Shown here: one piece after another, positions 11,285 through 26,200 of the stretch
Layout of the letters: each line of letters opens with the position of its first letter
How positions within the stretch are numbered: position 1 is the first letter of the stretch
Assembly (NCBI GenBank): GCA_037179335.1
Contig: JAKZHN010000051.1
Coordinates: forward strand, 1 to 64,000
Reading direction: 5' to 3'
DNA: 64,000 nucleotides
Source of the DNA: Cyclaneusma minus
Lineage: Eukaryota; Ascomycota; Leotiomycetes; Marthamycetales; Marthamycetaceae
Program-made: the position numbers and the translations under genes
Notes under the pieces: generated by a model
Database searches by the model: none
What the model was told of the DNA's origin: nothing
The model's input: the letters and a program-made list of their open reading frames with translations, nothing else

Positions 11285-12118
11285 ATTCCGTGCTTCTAGA
11301 AAGGGAATTGGTGTTCATTGGCGAGCGTAATTGGCATAGTTGGGCATTCCCGAGCAGCGTTGCGCTTCAGCGAATTCGAATATCGGGCCTCATAAATAAA
11401 CCCAATCAAGATAACACATCTGTGATTTGTTTCCAACTTGGTGGAATAAGTGAATGCGATGATACCGAAACATCAAAAATAAATATACGACCGCCAAGTC
11501 CATCTACTACGATCAAATCCATAGACATTTGTAAGGATCGGTTGACTTTGCGCAAGTTCCCCACGCTGAGCAGAGGTGTTGTCAGCTCTAATAGTCTTCA
11601 TACATATGAGGGAGTGCTTCAGCTCCTCTCTTCTCAGCCCTCCTTGCACTGATTTCACTAGCTTTCCGTGCAACAGCATTTCACGTGTCGTAGATCTTTG
11701 CTGATATTTCCCATATGGAGAGGACAGGCTTTTGCGTCAAACCGTGAGTCAGAACACAAGTTGGTGTCAAGGTTGCGCTGCCCTTTGCCAAGTGCTTTCT
11801 TCATACAGGCATGTGGGAAGATGAACATATGAAAGAGGGGCCAAGTCAGAGTGTGGAAACCAAAATTGTCTCTTTATATCATTAGCATTTGCCTGGCTCT
11901 AACTTCTATATCTACCGTCCCTCCAAACCATGCATCCGTACCAGAGGCGAACAGTACCGTACAAACACGCCGCCTAGCCTCTCGAACTCCAAAAAAAATG
12001 TGAAGAGCAAGATGTGTAGCAAATTCTGCTCAAGACAACCCACCAAAACGGTCCCAGAAATGCAGAGAAACAGCGCCATTAAATTATAACCCCCGCCCTC
12101 CTTTTCCTCCCAGCAGAC
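11285..12118. other. Intergenic spacer between convergent genes
   Basis: Lies between the plus-strand hypothetical gene and the end of the minus-strand gene at 12119. It holds short AT-rich runs and scattered open frames with no domain signature. No structured RNA or repeat was seen. Confidence 0.5.
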
Positions 12119-13829
12119 TCAAGACGCTTCAGACTGTTGTGCGCTGTTCTGGAAAATCCTCCAAACGGATGGCGATCCTCTCAGGGAAAGTCCTGGGTCG
12201 GAATCCAGCCAAACCAAGAACAGCGACTGGATATACAGTTCCACAACTGATTCGCCAGAGGGCAGCTTCATGCGGGACTTCAATGCCCCTGCTACCAAAG
12301 GGTATCCCTCTAAGGTGGTGAGGATGATAGGTCTTCGATTTGCTTCACGCCCTTGCATGGTGGCCAGGTTTCCATCAAATGGCATGCTTCGCATAGCGCC
12401 CAGACTTTCAGGTGTGATTTTCGCCGCATGTGTCGGGTCGGCATACACAACATTGAGGTTGCGATCACTCAGATTCTTGAAGCGCTTCATAAACGAGTAA
12501 AAGTACGTACTCGGCACTACCACCAGATGACACCCTTTTTTGACAACAAAGTCATGGGCGAAACTCGATGCCACACACGGACATTCCACGTGGAACTTGG
12601 CCATACGCTGCTGTGGGACCGGGCATTTATCTTTCGGCCCTTGTTCCGACGACAGGTGTGACACCTCTTTCGCTGGTGAGCGGACATCCGCGAGTAGCTA
12701 TTCAAGCCGTATGATATTCCAGATCGTATAAAAGGTGAACTCACAAACTGTGTCGAGTTCTGTCCTTACCAACTCTGCTACTCGGCCTTTATGGCTGAAG
12801 TGATGACTGAGGCACCAGACTATATTGTATACGGTTATTTTGCTCATGTTCGAGGATTGGACGAACCTCGCCGAAGTCTGCCACAAAATGTAGTCCGGGT
12901 CGTTTTTGTTCGCCCGCTCTACCATGCGTTTAAATGCCTCGGAAGTCGTCATATACGCAGCATGGCTTCTTGCTACTGGCAAATCTCGCGAAGCCTCGGG
13001 TTCTTGTGAACCTTCAGAGTGCAGAGAATCTTCAGAGTGCAGAGAATCTTCGGAGTCCTGGGAACTTTTGGGGTCCTCGGAACCTCCCGATTCTTCTTCG
13101 CAAGCTCCAGGAGCTTCGGGTTCTTGTCCTTGGGAAGCTTCATGAGCTTGGGATTCTGCGGAATCTTGGTATTCTTGCAAAGCCACAGACTCTGACATGT
13201 CGTCGTTTAAGAGGACAAAATGTGAGTTCGCATACTGAGCGTTTCTCAATTTCTTCGAGCCCTTCCCATATACAATCATGGGGCGCTTTTTTGCACGCAC
13301 GGGGCTCGTGTCTTCCATTTGTCTAGAGCGTTTCTTTTGACGAACAAAACCCTCCTGGCTTGGGTTCGCTTCCTCTTGTGTTTTTTTCAGTCGCTTGGCT
13401 GAACGGGCCTCGATTGTGGCGGGGCTTTCTTCTGAGAACCCTAATATTAACCAATTCCTCGAGTTGGGGCTCTTATTTCCAGGGCGAGGGGGCCTTGCGC
13501 TTTCTCGCTTTTCTGGGTCGCTCGGGTCCTTGTAATTCCTTTACAGGTGAGTTAAATGGCACCCAATGGGGTACAAAGGAGGATCCATATCCATGGGGTT
13601 GAAAGAGGGATTCCTCGGTTTTTATTAACTGCTGGCGGTTATTTAAGACCAAGAATGTTATTGGGCTACTCGGAGTTTCCTGAGCAGTTGCATAAAGGCT
13701 TACTGGCCTTTTCCATACCGGAGCTGGTAGCTCAGGCAGGTCGCCAGGCAGGTTGCGGACGAAATGGTCGATGCGAGTATCCCACTCCGAGATCTCGAAG
13801 GGACTAGAGAACGCAACAGCGTCCGACAT
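12119..13829 (-). CDS. Hypothetical protein with Glu/Ser repeat, multi-exon
   Basis: Starts at ATG 13829 (MSDAVAFSSPFEISEWDTRI). A well-supported intron spans 12673-12744 (GTGAGT...CACCAG, phase 1) and joins ELDTV to SKEVSHLSSEQ. Near 13480-13560 the frame shifts by one base; an intron or a lesion must lie there, and I could not fix its borders. The middle has acidic imperfect repeats of SEDSLHSEDS type and a basic KRLKKT/RAKKRP patch that may be nuclear. The C-terminal exon contains GCHLVVVPSTYFYSFMKRF and later RRPIILTTLEGYPLVAG. These faintly recall the early motifs of SNF2-type helicases, but Walker motifs were not found. Function is not assigned; total length is about 520 residues. Confidence 0.5.
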
Positions 13830-14251
13830 GTCGTGTAGTGTAGCTCACGTCCATTTAAGTTGTGTATGACAGTTGTCGGGTCCACCTACAGTTATCAACT
13901 TCATGAACAGCCGCCAGGGTCATTCTATTCTCCTGAACCCTGTCTCGCTTTTCACAAGTCGCTCGATCTCAGTTCCTAGAGGTAGGACAGTGACAGATAA
14001 GGGTAATCCAGCCGTATATTCTAACCTACAGTCCATCTACTTACAACAACAAAAACCCAACTATCAACAAGAAAGCAGTCATGCAAGGCAAGACGGAGGA
14101 CCAATCCGCCCTACCGAGCACAACTGACCAAGAATCACAATTGCAAACCATCACAGACGCCTATTTTCGTCAAACCCCCACCGGCCAACCCGATACAAAC
14201 AAAAAACAACGAAAGCAAGATTCCTCCCTTTTTCACAGCACACACTGAAAA
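13830..14251. other. Spacer downstream of the NRPS gene
   Basis: Serves as 5' flank of the minus-strand hypothetical gene and 3' flank of the minus-strand NRPS. It is A/C-rich from 14030 to 14230 with no recognisable element. Confidence 0.5.
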
Positions 14252-17200
14252 TCACAACACGCTCAACCTCGTCACCAACCCCTTCACAATCTCCCTCGCA
14301 CCCTCAATACTACACACACTCGTCGAAGCAAAAAGCCCCACATCGAGGCCGCCCTCGTCGCCAAGTCTCATCTCAACATCCAAACCCGGCTGTTTATGCA
14401 TCGTTAGCCTATTTTCATCTCCCATATCATTTTCAGTTTCATAACATACCTTAAACCTCGCCTTCTCCGCACTCCCCATTTCCGGCAAACCAGCTTCGTA
14501 CCCAAGCACCACAACCTCTTCTCTCTTCCTCATCAACCCCATCTCGCAATCCTCTAGCACCAAAACCCTATCCTCAGTACCAGCTTTTTGTTCACTCTCA
14601 CTCTCACTCTCCGCAGTCTTCAAAATATTAACCCAACAATCAACCCTCTCAACTCTCGTCCACTCCGCAATTTCGGCCAAACTAGTTCCCACCACGCCCT
14701 CTTGCGTCAATTCCTTCAAATCAGCCTGAATCTGCACAGCCAATTCTTCAGCGCTCCTCCTCGCCACACTCCTCACCACAAGTGGCAAGAAATTCAGTGT
14801 TGGGAACGAGGAAACACCAACAGCAGAGCGGTCGGAGAGGTAGAGACCGATTACTATGGCGTCGCCTTGGGGTGTTGATGCTGTGCGGGTTGTGGGAAGC
14901 GAGTGATAGGTTTTGGCGAAGGAGGCTAGGAGGAGGGCATCGGTGGTTACGCCCCAGTGCTTGGCTGTTGCTTTGATGTCTGGGATGGACAGGGAGGGCC
15001 GGAAGACGTCGATGCGCTTGCTGCTTTGGCGTGCACCTCCTGTGGATTTCGCGGGGAAGGAAATTCCGGAGAAGTATTGTCGCCAGAATTGTTTGCGTGA
15101 CTTCAAGGCTGTGGGAGTGTGGGTGGTGGCAAGTGACTGTGTAATGAAGCCTTGGAAATTTGTTTCGCAAGTGGCTGGCGATTGGTGATCGTTGTACAGT
15201 TCTTGGAGACGTGACAAAAGAACTGGGAGACTGATGGCGTCGTAGAGGGCGTGGTGGATCTTGAGTCTGAATGTTCCGTTGACGATCATTAGACGCAGGA
15301 GGGGATTCTGACTTCGGCTGCTGCTATCGTCGTCTTCGGACCAGGCGATTGGATTCGTGCATTCCTTCAGCACCACTTGCACAGGTGGCATATCCTTGTC
15401 CCCGGTTGGAACAAACAATGTCCGCAAGATCGAGTTCTGCTGGATCAAAATGGCCCAGGCATCAGTTAGCGTGCGTGGGTCGATCTCACCCTTGATGCGG
15501 TACTTGAACTCGGGAAAGAACACCTCTCCCATGGAAGCAATCCAGGTCGAGTATAGGTAGTGCTGTCCAGCAGTTGCTGGCAAGATGCTCTCCGCGTTGT
15601 CAGCGGACACATCTGCAGACTCGAGAACGCTTTCAACATCGATACCCTCCAAGCTGCGAGTCAAAGCTACCTCGGCGTTGTCGGACGTCACTGGCGTCGA
15701 TTCCGCAGATACGGAGGCAGTGAGAGCGGCCTCCATGGCTCGAATACTGTTGTGCGCAAGAATAGTGCTGACTTGAAGTCTCAATCCCTCCCGTTTCAAC
15801 AGCGACGATACTTTGATGACACTGATCGAGTCCAGTCCTAGGTGGTAAATTGTCTGATCGGGCGTGATTTCCTTCTCCCCGATCTTCGACACCTCGGAAA
15901 GGACCTTTCGAATCGTTTTCCCCGTTTCCGACCAGGCGAAAGATCCACCGCCAGCGGGCTGCACTTGTTCGCTCAAAGCAGTCTTCTTCGAAGTTTGCTC
16001 GAACGATTCGAGCCCGCAGATGGAAATGCCGTTTTCCTTGGAAGCAATAGTCTGCGCCTTTGGCTGCTCAACAATCCTTGCAAGAACCTTGTCCAAAATA
16101 TCAAGCAGCTCTCTCGTCTCTTTATCATCCCCGACAGACGACTTGCAAGCAGTTCGCCACACAAGCTCCTCACCAACAACCTCCATCTCCACACAAACAG
16201 GAAACTCCACTTCCGCAACACCACCAACACTCCCATAAAGGGCCTCTCTCTTCTCTGCCGAACCAGTCGCTGCTCCCTGATAAATGAACAAGGTATCAAA
16301 CAGTCCGCCTTCTCCAGACTCAGTGGAAGAAGCACCAGCAAGAGCTTGAGCCTGTCTCAAGGGGAAATGCTGGAATTGACGAATCGAACTGCCGACGTCT
16401 TGCATGTATTTGAGCATATCAGCGACAGAGCCATGCAAAACCGACCGCACAGCTACTGTGTTCATCAGCGGAAACATGACTTCGTTGGCTTCGTCCGTGT
16501 CGCGACAAGATAGGACGGCGCCAAACACGACGTCTAGTTGATGCAGATAGTGTGCAAGAACCAAGGACCAGGTGGTGTGACCGAGTGTCTGTAAGCTAAT
16601 CCCCTGTGAGCGACAGAATTCTTGCAGAGCAGGGAGGGAAGTGTTAGAAGGACGCTCATGGCGATGAACGGCAACTGTGGCTCTTGCATCGGAATCAGGC
16701 TTTTGCGGGAAGGTGGATTTCTGGACTCCGGAAAGACTTGAACGCCAGAAATCGACAGCTTCCTTGCCGTTCGACGCAAAGACATCTTCCAGTGTAGCCT
16801 TGAAATCTGGACGAGGCTCAAATTGCCCATTGTACGCTCGCCAGACATCCTCGTGCAAAGCTCGAAGAGAATGACCATCATACAGCGCATGAGCAATCGA
16901 CAGAACGATGTATTTCTTGCCTCGCTGTTCAATGGACGCCAATGTCAATAAGTGTCCATCCTTGGCATTTTCAACAGCTTTTTGAGTCAAATCCGCTGTT
17001 GCAACATCGAAATCCTCATCATCAGTGAGTTTCTTCGTCTCCCATGATTGATCAGATGTCTGGCGAATGACTTGAGCAAACGTGAAAGGAAGATCAACAT
17101 CATCAATCCCGACAAAGGTAGCTCGTAGCACCGGCGAGCTCCTCACAACCTCAGCCCACGCATTTTGCAAATGGCTCAAATCAACGGATTTTTCGACCTC

Positions 17201-20200
17201 GAGCACCTGATGGTTGAAATATCTCGCAAACCCAGAATTCAGCATCTCCGCCACCATGCCCTCCTGCAGCGGCGTAGCAGGAAGCACCGTCTCAACATCA
17301 GCAGACAATTTCCCCACACTTTCCAAGTGCTGACGGAGCTTCTTTCCAACCTCGTCGATCTGGACAACAGCAGTTGTCTTTGTTTCGGATTTGGGCTTGG
17401 AAATGTGGCTCATCATCTTTTCGATTGTTTGGCTTTTGATGATGGCGCTGACGGGGATGTTGATGCCGTGCTTCTTGAGCTTGGAGACCAGTCTGATGAC
17501 TTCGATGCTGTCGAGACCCAGCTCGAAGATGGAGGAGCGCTCGTTGATATTGTCCGTTTTGGCTAGAGCGGCGAGCTCGGTCTTGATTGTCAGGGCTTCT
17601 GGTGTCCAGGTGAACTTGTCATCCGAAGCTCCGCCGAGGTTCATGTTGCTGCGGGACTTGGCAGATACTGGTTGCAGCTGAGTCTGTAGCTTTCTTGTTG
17701 CACCGAGAGCTGGGTTCGAGGTCGGTACCTGAGCGTCAATATTCTGAAGAGCGGTCAAGTTCTTCTCCACCTCTTGCAGGAGTTGAGTTGCCAAGCTCTC
17801 ATCAATCACAGACCCCTGACCCACGATGGTCAGCTCAATATTCTTCTTGCCATTGAGCTGCGCCTCAAACGCAAGCGGATAATCAGCTTGCTGGTGACCA
17901 ACATCCAGCTGAGTCCACAACTGAGCCCCCTGCTCATCAGCAGCCACTGCTTGGAAGACAAACAGCGTATCGAACAATGGCCTGGCAGCATTCGCTCCAC
18001 ACCACTTTTGGATGTCCTTTAGGGGTGTATGTTGATACTGCAGCAACTTGGTATTCGCAGAATGACACTGCTGAACAAGCTCCTTGCAAGTGCCGTCAGA
18101 CCCGACTTGCACATGGAAAGGAATCGTGTTGAAAAGAGGTCCAACCACTTTCTCAGAATCCTCCAAATCAATCGAACGACCAGAGACGACCATTCCGAAA
18201 GTCATGTTGGAGGAAAGTAGCGACTGAAGGGCCAGAGCCCAAGCGGCTTGGAGGATCGACTGATGCGTAACTCCAAGTGACTGCTTCAAGCTTTCGAGCG
18301 CTGCAACGTCAGGGACAGTCCTCGATACGACGACATCAGGGACTGCATCGTTAGACTCGCCGACTGCAAGTTGACGACACTCCCAGTCATTCAGATACTG
18401 TTTCCAGAACTCTTCGGCTCCAGCAGCGGCACCCAACGGGCCATGAGCAAGCGCCTCATGGAAAGCAGGTCCATACTCGATGTCATCAACCCCGACATAC
18501 TCCTCTCTCACGCGCTCCAAAATCATCGGAAGACTACTCCCATCATACAGCGCATGGAAGATTGCAAGCTGCAACACACTTTCCCTCGGCCCCTTAATCA
18601 CCGCAACCTTCCACGGCGTCGCCAAAGCCACACCCTTCTCCACGTTCGCATAGAACTTGCTCCTATGGTTCCTCAAATCCTCAAAGTCCTGTTCCAGCGC
18701 CGCTTCGATCTTGATCCAAGGCAGGACGCGCTCCTTGACGATAGCTTGTGCACATCCATCATCAGTCAGCACAAAGCTCGTTCGCAAGACTTGCAATTTC
18801 TCTGCCACTTTCCTCCAAGCGTCTTGCAGCTTCGCAATGTCGATGTCGTCGTTGAGTGCGAATTCGAAGACGTTGAAGTATAGCGGCTCGTCGCTTTGCA
18901 AGAATTCATACACCATACCCTCCTGCACAGCTGTGCAAGGCGCCAGGCTCTCGATCTCGGGGCGTTCCAGACCCAGTTCCTTGGCCACAGGCACGATGTG
19001 TCGGTGCTCAAATGCAGCGATCTTCCTCTGCGCAGCAACCACCCCATCTTGCTGCGTACCCGCACCGTCCTCACTTGCAAGCATCGTCTCAATCAAATCA
19101 TCAATGACAAAATGCTGCATCACCGTAATAGTCTTGACCGCATAACCCTCATTCTGCAGCTTCCTCGCAAAGCCAATAATCGTAATCGAGTCAATCCCCA
19201 GCTCAAAGATTGTTTCGTTGCCTTGTAGGGAAGCGGCATCCATATCAAGCGTCTTTGCCAAAAACCCGAGAGCTTTCTGCGCCGCCGGACTTCTCGGAAC
19301 CCGTTCTTCAGCAACAGAGGGGCCATTACCACCAATATCCATCCCATCAAAGATAGCAGCAAGCTGTTTCTTATCCGCCTTGTTATTCGCAGACAAAGGG
19401 ATCTTCTCCAGCTTCACATAGTGCGTGGGCACCATATAAGTAGCCAACTTCGCCTTACACGCATTGCGAATCTCCGAAACCAAATCTTTCTCCTCATCGT
19501 TCTGCTTGGGAATGAAAAACGTCACAAGCTGCTCTTGCACTTGGTTCTTGTGCTTGTGCACCAATGTCACAACTTGATCAAGACCAGCAACGTGCTTCTT
19601 GATCGCCTCGTTGATCTCACCAAGCTCGAGACGCTGGCCTCGGAGTTTGACTTGGTCGTCGGCGCGGCCGAGGAAGAGGATGCTGTTGTCGTGGCAGAGA
19701 CGAACCAGATCTCCAGTGCGGTACACGCGTTCTTCGAAACCTGAGAGGATGGGGAAGCGTTCCGCTGTCAGTTCTGGGCGGTTCAAGTAGCCTTTGCCAA
19801 CCAGCTTTCCAGAAACGCACAATTCGCCAACTGCACCGCGGAGGACTGGCTTGTCGGTCTCAGGCTGGAGGACATACGAACCCACATTGTCGAACGCTGG
19901 TCCGATATTGGCTGGCTTTCCGTTGATGGGAACGCGGGGGTACATGGTGACGCCGATGGTGGCTTCAGTGGGCCCATAGCCGTTGTAGATACAGCTCTTC
20001 TCGCCCCATACATCCAGGATTTCTTGTCTCAGTGCTTCGCCTCCGGTGATGAACACACCCTTGCACAGACTCGGTACGTCATCGGGATGCAAGAGACGTG
20101 CGAGACTGGGCGTCAAGTCAATATGCGTGATACCAAGCTCATTGATGCAAGTGGGGATGTCTTCGAAGATGAGATCGCGAGGAGCAGATGCAACACAGAT

Positions 20201-23200
20201 GCCGACGCCCCAGCTCCAAAATTGTTCGAGAACGCTGACGTCGAAGTGAAAAGAGGCGAATTGAAGCCACCTGGACTCTTCGGTCCAATGACCAGCGAAC
20301 AGACGTTGGAAGGCGAGCATGGCCTGGACAGCGTTCTCATGAGTGATCTCACAACCTTTGGGTGTACCGGTTGTGCCCGATGTGTAGAGACAGTAAGAAG
20401 TGTCTTCAGGACTGATCTCAAGGTCTGACAGCGGCGAGGTTGATATGCCATCGAGTATACCAGCGTCATCCAACGCGATAATATCGAGACCGATTTTCTT
20501 CAGCATGGAAGCAGGCTTACCAGCCGACAACACGATCTCCGCCTTCGAATCCTTGGCAATGAACGACAACCTGTCCGCTGGTGCAGTAGGGTCCAAGGCG
20601 ACATAAGCGCATCCAGCCTTCAAGATCCCAATGATCGCGAAAGATGCCTCGGGACATTTATCGAAGCAAATGCCAATGAGACTACGTGCGGGAATCGCAT
20701 GTTTCTCTCTAAGCAAATGAGCAACTCTGTTTCCCTCCTCATCCAACTCCTTGAAAGACCAAGTTTTCTTGACAGTGTTTCCAGGCTCGATATGAGTAGC
20801 AAACTCGAAGGCCGCCTTATCTGGGTACATCCTTGCACTTCTCTCCACAAACTGATGCAGAAGTTGGACAGGAGCGGGGATAACAGGTTCCTTCGCAGGA
20901 GTGATCGACAAAATAGCCTGTTCGCCAACATAGTCTGATCGAGGCACATCAGAACAGGCAGCGTCAGGATTTTGCAGCAAGTCCTTGAGCAAATGATCAA
21001 GCTGCTTCAGAACCAACTCTGCATGATCCTGCGGAATCAAACTCTCCTTGGTAGTCAGCACGAAGACCAGCTCATCGGAATCCGTCGGCTGCAGCTCGAT
21101 AGAGACCGCATAGTCGACAGAAGCTTCTTCGTTGACAACTTTCCAAGGATAGGTAACCTCCTCTCTCGCTTTCGAGGGCTTCTGGTAAGCGAAGAGAGTA
21201 TCGAACATTTCTCCCTTCGCGAAGCCCGCCCATCGCTGAATTAGAGTAAGAGGCGTGAACTGATGTTGCAAAAGCCACAAGCTGGAGTTTTGCGTCTTGG
21301 CTAAGAGTTCAGCGTTCGAGCCCTTGACTTCGCTGCGGAGTGGGAGAGTGACGATGCTGGGCATGGCTATGTCGTCGGCGTCGTGTGTGGCAGATCGACC
21401 CGAGAGAGTTACTCCGAATGTGACGACAGTCTCTCCGGTGTATGCAGATAGCAGCCTACCCCAAGCCGCTTGTCCAGCAGTTTGCATAGTGACGTTCTGT
21501 TCCCTACACAATCTCTCCAACTCCGAAAGCGAGACGCTGGAAGTATGGCTCTTGACATAGTCCTTCAAACTTGAAACGACAAGGGGCGTAAGCTCAGGAA
21601 ACTTGTTAGCGAAAATTCGATTGTCGTCGCTCCTCCAGAACTTCTCCTGGTCTTCCAGGTCCCTGTGGCTAGCATTGAGAATCGCTCCAAGCAGATTGTT
21701 GACAGGAGCGGACGGTGCCAACTCCATAGAATGGCAAACCCGAGCAACATCCGCATAGATCAACTCAATCGAATGAGCGTCATAAAGAGCATGATGAGCC
21801 GTAAACCTCACTACCTTCTTCTCACCCTCAGACTCAACATGAAGCCTCCAAGGCTCTCTCGCAAGCCTCAGCGCAACATCGTTAGTCTCCACACTGGCAT
21901 TTGTATCGTCATCTTCGGCGACCGCTTCAGCCTCTTCATCATACCAGGGCAGCGCCATCCTCTCAAACGTCGCCATCACAAACGGATATTTCGAGTCCTC
22001 AACACCCACAAACACAGTCCTCAGCATCTCATATTTCTCCACCACAGCTTCCCAAGCACCGCGTAATTGGTCTAGAGAAGTACCAGGTAGCAGCTCCAAC
22101 CACATGCTATTGATATACTCCTTCCCGTCAGAATGCAACGTCTGTGCAATCATGCCCGCCTGCACAGGAGTGCATGGACGAACAGCCTGCAGCTTCTCTG
22201 CAGACACTTCGAGTCGCTCGGAAACAATACCCCTGAACTCATCGTCGAATTCTGCGAAGTCGTAGTCTGCCTCTTCGGGTTCATTGGAAGAAGCTTGGCT
22301 TGCGAGATGGGAGGCAAGTTGCGCAATAGAAGGATGTTGTAAGACATCACTGGCGAGAACATCGTGGCCTTGCCGACGGAGCCGCGATGCGACCTGTACA
22401 GCGCTGATACTGTCCAGACCAAGTCGATAGATGCTAGTATTCCGTCTGATCTTCTCTTCGGGCGTATCAGTAAAATCAGCAATGATAGCTCGGATCTCTG
22501 CCTCGAGTGCTGCATTCGGGCCTTCCTCTGAACCCTCTCCATTAGCACCCGAAGATTGCGCATCCTTCTGTTCAGATGACTGCGATGCAACTCTCGCCTT
22601 GCTAGTAAACGGAACCAGAGGTTTTCTCGGATTCTCCAAAGCTTCCTGCAACAGCGTATTGAAAGCCCTTATCAGCGCCGAAGCCTGACTATGCGCCATA
22701 GCCGAATCATGCAAGTGCAAAATCAGCTCCAGCGTATCATTTTCCGGCCGTGGGATAATCTCAATCACAATGGGAAGATCCATAGAACCAGTCTCCTCAA
22801 TCACATTCCACAGCGACTCATCCAACTCCGTCGACGATTGTTGCATCAGCAAAAGAGTATCGAACAATCTCGCAGCGTCGGTTTTACAACGGGCTTGGAT
22901 GCGACGAATGGGCGTGAGTTGGAAGGGAATGGAGTCTGTGTTCAGGCTGTGGAAGTTTCGAAAACCTTCGAGGAAAGAGAGCTTGTGGAGATCCTTGAGG
23001 CGAAGGGGTATGGTGTTGAAGCATGGTGCAACCAATGTGTCAAGACCTGGGATAGGCAGAGAGCGTCCGCTGACAACGTTTCCAAAACAGACGTCTGGAG
23101 ACTCGGTCAGGTCTGCGAGGAGAGAGGCCCAGACTGATTGGCAGACTGCGAGTAACGAGGTATTGTTCGTCTTGACAGCTTCGTTGAACCAAGTCAATGG

Positions 23201-26200
23201 AAGGCTGCAAACACGCTTGAGGAGGGTCGTGCCAGGGCTTGCTTTCTGTCTGTCTATTGGCTCGAACGTCGAAGCGAGACTGAATTCTTGCTCGATTGTT
23301 TCAGAGGCCGAGTCAGGGCTGACGGTGTCATAGTAGGAGCTTGGTCGAGTGCCGCCTTCTGAGTGGGCTGAGAGTAAGGAGGTAGCCGATGCGGACATGT
23401 CGATGATTGGCATCTCACGCTTAGCTACTTGCAAAGGCCTTGGCTCGAAACCTCGCATCATCCGGTCAAAGAATTCGTCAGACTCGGCGGACGATGATTG
23501 CAAGTGGAGGATGAAAGGAGCAAAGGGGGTAGGAGTCTGCTCCAAGCTGTCACCTCGGTATAGCACCTCAATCTCATGGAACAAGATCGACATAGCAAGG
23601 CCATCATACAGCGCATGATGCATCGAAATGAGCAGCAACGCCGGATCAGAAGATTCCGACACAAACAGACTGTACGGCGTATCGAAGCTGTCCAATGGTG
23701 GCGTGTTCATTAGTTTCTTCTCAGCCTCAGCATTCTCATCAATCATCGCCCCTGTCCTCGACGAAAGCCTAACGGCAGGCGATTTCAAGTCGAGTCTGAC
23801 GATACGAGGAGCAGACGTTTCCAAGATGACTTGAGCATAGGGATGTTTTGGCGAATCAGTCCTCATAAAACAAGTCCGCAGTATATCATGTCGTTGAACC
23901 ATCTGCTCCCAGCACCAGGTCAAGCGAGACAGGTCTCCATTGACCTTGAGAAGTTGACGATTGCTGTATGCACTGTCGCTGGCGCCATCACGAGCTGACA
24001 ACATCGCTTCTTGGAGGGGAGTGCAAGGCATGATTTGCTTGATCGTCTTCTCATGAGCCTGGAAGGCATCCCTCGTAGATTTCAAGAAGTCCTCATCAAA
24101 CCCGAAGGCTTCGACGGTTTTTTGAGCAACAGGCTTCATCTCCGTAGAAGAGGCTCTCTTGGACAACGTTTCGGCCAATCTCACTACAGACGGGTGCTTG
24201 AGAAGATCCGAGATCTCGACATTCCGCTGAAGTGCCTCACGGAGTTTTCTAGACACCGAGATAGCCGAGATGGAATCAACGCCCAACGCGAAGAACGAAG
24301 AATCCGGCTTGATGCTTTCGAGAGGAAGATCGAGAGCAAGAGCCATTTCTTCTCGAATCTGCATCTCCAGATCCGTCCACGAATGCGAAGAAGCAGACTC
24401 CTTCGACATAGCAGACGACTGTGACAGATACTCGATATCCAGATCAGCATAGGCAGCTAGCAGCGTCCTCTTATCGAATTTCCCCTGTATGGTGAGAGGA
24501 ATGTGCGAAACGAGAACCAAAGAGCTTGGGATCATGTACTCCGGAAGCGCCGATACCAATCTCTCGTACAGCTGCTCGATGACCTCTCTATCTGGAGACA
24601 GACAGCTGAACTCCTTTGCCTGACCCTTATTCTTAGTCCAGAAAGCCACCAGCTGCTCACCATTTCCATTATTCTCCTTCACCACCAGAGTCGCCGCATC
24701 TTGAACTTCCGGGTGTCGAAGCAGCACGCTATTGATCTCGCCAAGCTCCACTCGTTGACCGCGAATCTTGATCTGGTCATCAATTCTGCCGACAATGGAA
24801 AGCGAGCCATCAGGCAAGAAACGGCCGATATCACCCGAGCGATAGATCTTTCCATATTTCGGGTGATCAAACAGCTTGCCCTCGTTCTGTTTGGTATCCA
24901 AGTATCCTCGGAAGATTTGATATCCACCGAAACAGAATTCTCCAACACCGCCTCTGAGGACAAGCGACATGTCATCGCCAGTACCAGGAACAGCGACAAA
25001 AGCAGACGAGTTGTTGAACAGGTATCCGATGCAGCTGGTGAAGCTGTTTCGACTCTGCTTTTGCACAGTCAAAATATTAGTCGTTTCACTCGGTCCGTAA
25101 CCATTCCACAGTCCTCGTCCCGCCCAGTTGTTGAAGACCTTTTGATTCAGCATCTCACCGCAAGTGACCAGAAACTCGACTTTCGGAACATTATCAGGGT
25201 TGACCAAGGCTGCAACTGTTGGCGTCATGCTCAGGTGGGTCACGTCCAGCATGCGAATGGTGTGTTCGATATCACGGAAGAGTATGTCCTTGCTAGTGGC
25301 ACACAAACAGCCACCAACTCGCCAGGTGTACAAGATCTCAAAAACAGAGACATCGAAGGCTTGCGAGCATGATTGCAGGAGTCTGGTTGTGTGGTCCGAC
25401 TGATACAAGTCTTGCAGATCGGCCAAATTGGCCTCGATATTCTCCCTAGTGACGAGGATACCCTTTGGCGTACCAGTACTTCCCGATGTGTAGGTGTTGT
25501 AGGCGACATGTTCAGGCCTTGCATCTGAGACCACGTTTTCCGTTGACAGCTCAGTGGTATCCAATTCATCAACAGACACAGTTTTGATCTCCGACAAAGA
25601 ATCGAGGTTTTGCCAAAGTGACGACTGGGTAAGAATCATCCTCGGCTGAGCCTGAGAAATAATGTAAGAAACCCTCTCAGAGGGCGTTTCGGGTATCAAT
25701 GGAAGATAGCCAGCACCGGCTTTGATGGCGGCAAGGATGGAGATGTACAAAGAAGCGGATTTGTCCATAATAATACACACCAGGTCATCAGCCTGGGTTC
25801 CGTTAGCAATGAGGTAGTTTGCCAGCTGGTTCGCCCGCGAATTCAGCTGTTGGTAGGTGACGCAGTCAATGTCGGCAGTTGTCTCGTCGATAGATCGGGC
25901 AAAGTTGATGGCTGGGCGCTCTGGGTCTTCGGCTGCTATCTTTTCTACCGGAGTGGCTAGACCGATCATCGTTGGAAGCTGGGGCTCGGGGTTCAGTACT
26001 GATAGGACACCTGGCTTCGCGAGAGAAGATTCAATACTCGGTAACGCCGCAGAGGTGGTCGAAAGGAAGCTTTGGACAAGGACCTGGAGCTGCTCGCAGA
26101 TGTTTCCGATCTGTGCTAGCGGAAGCATCGAACGTTGGTAAGTAACCTTGAACCGAACAACATCAGAAGCCGGCGTAATCTCCAGTGTCAAGTTGAACTC

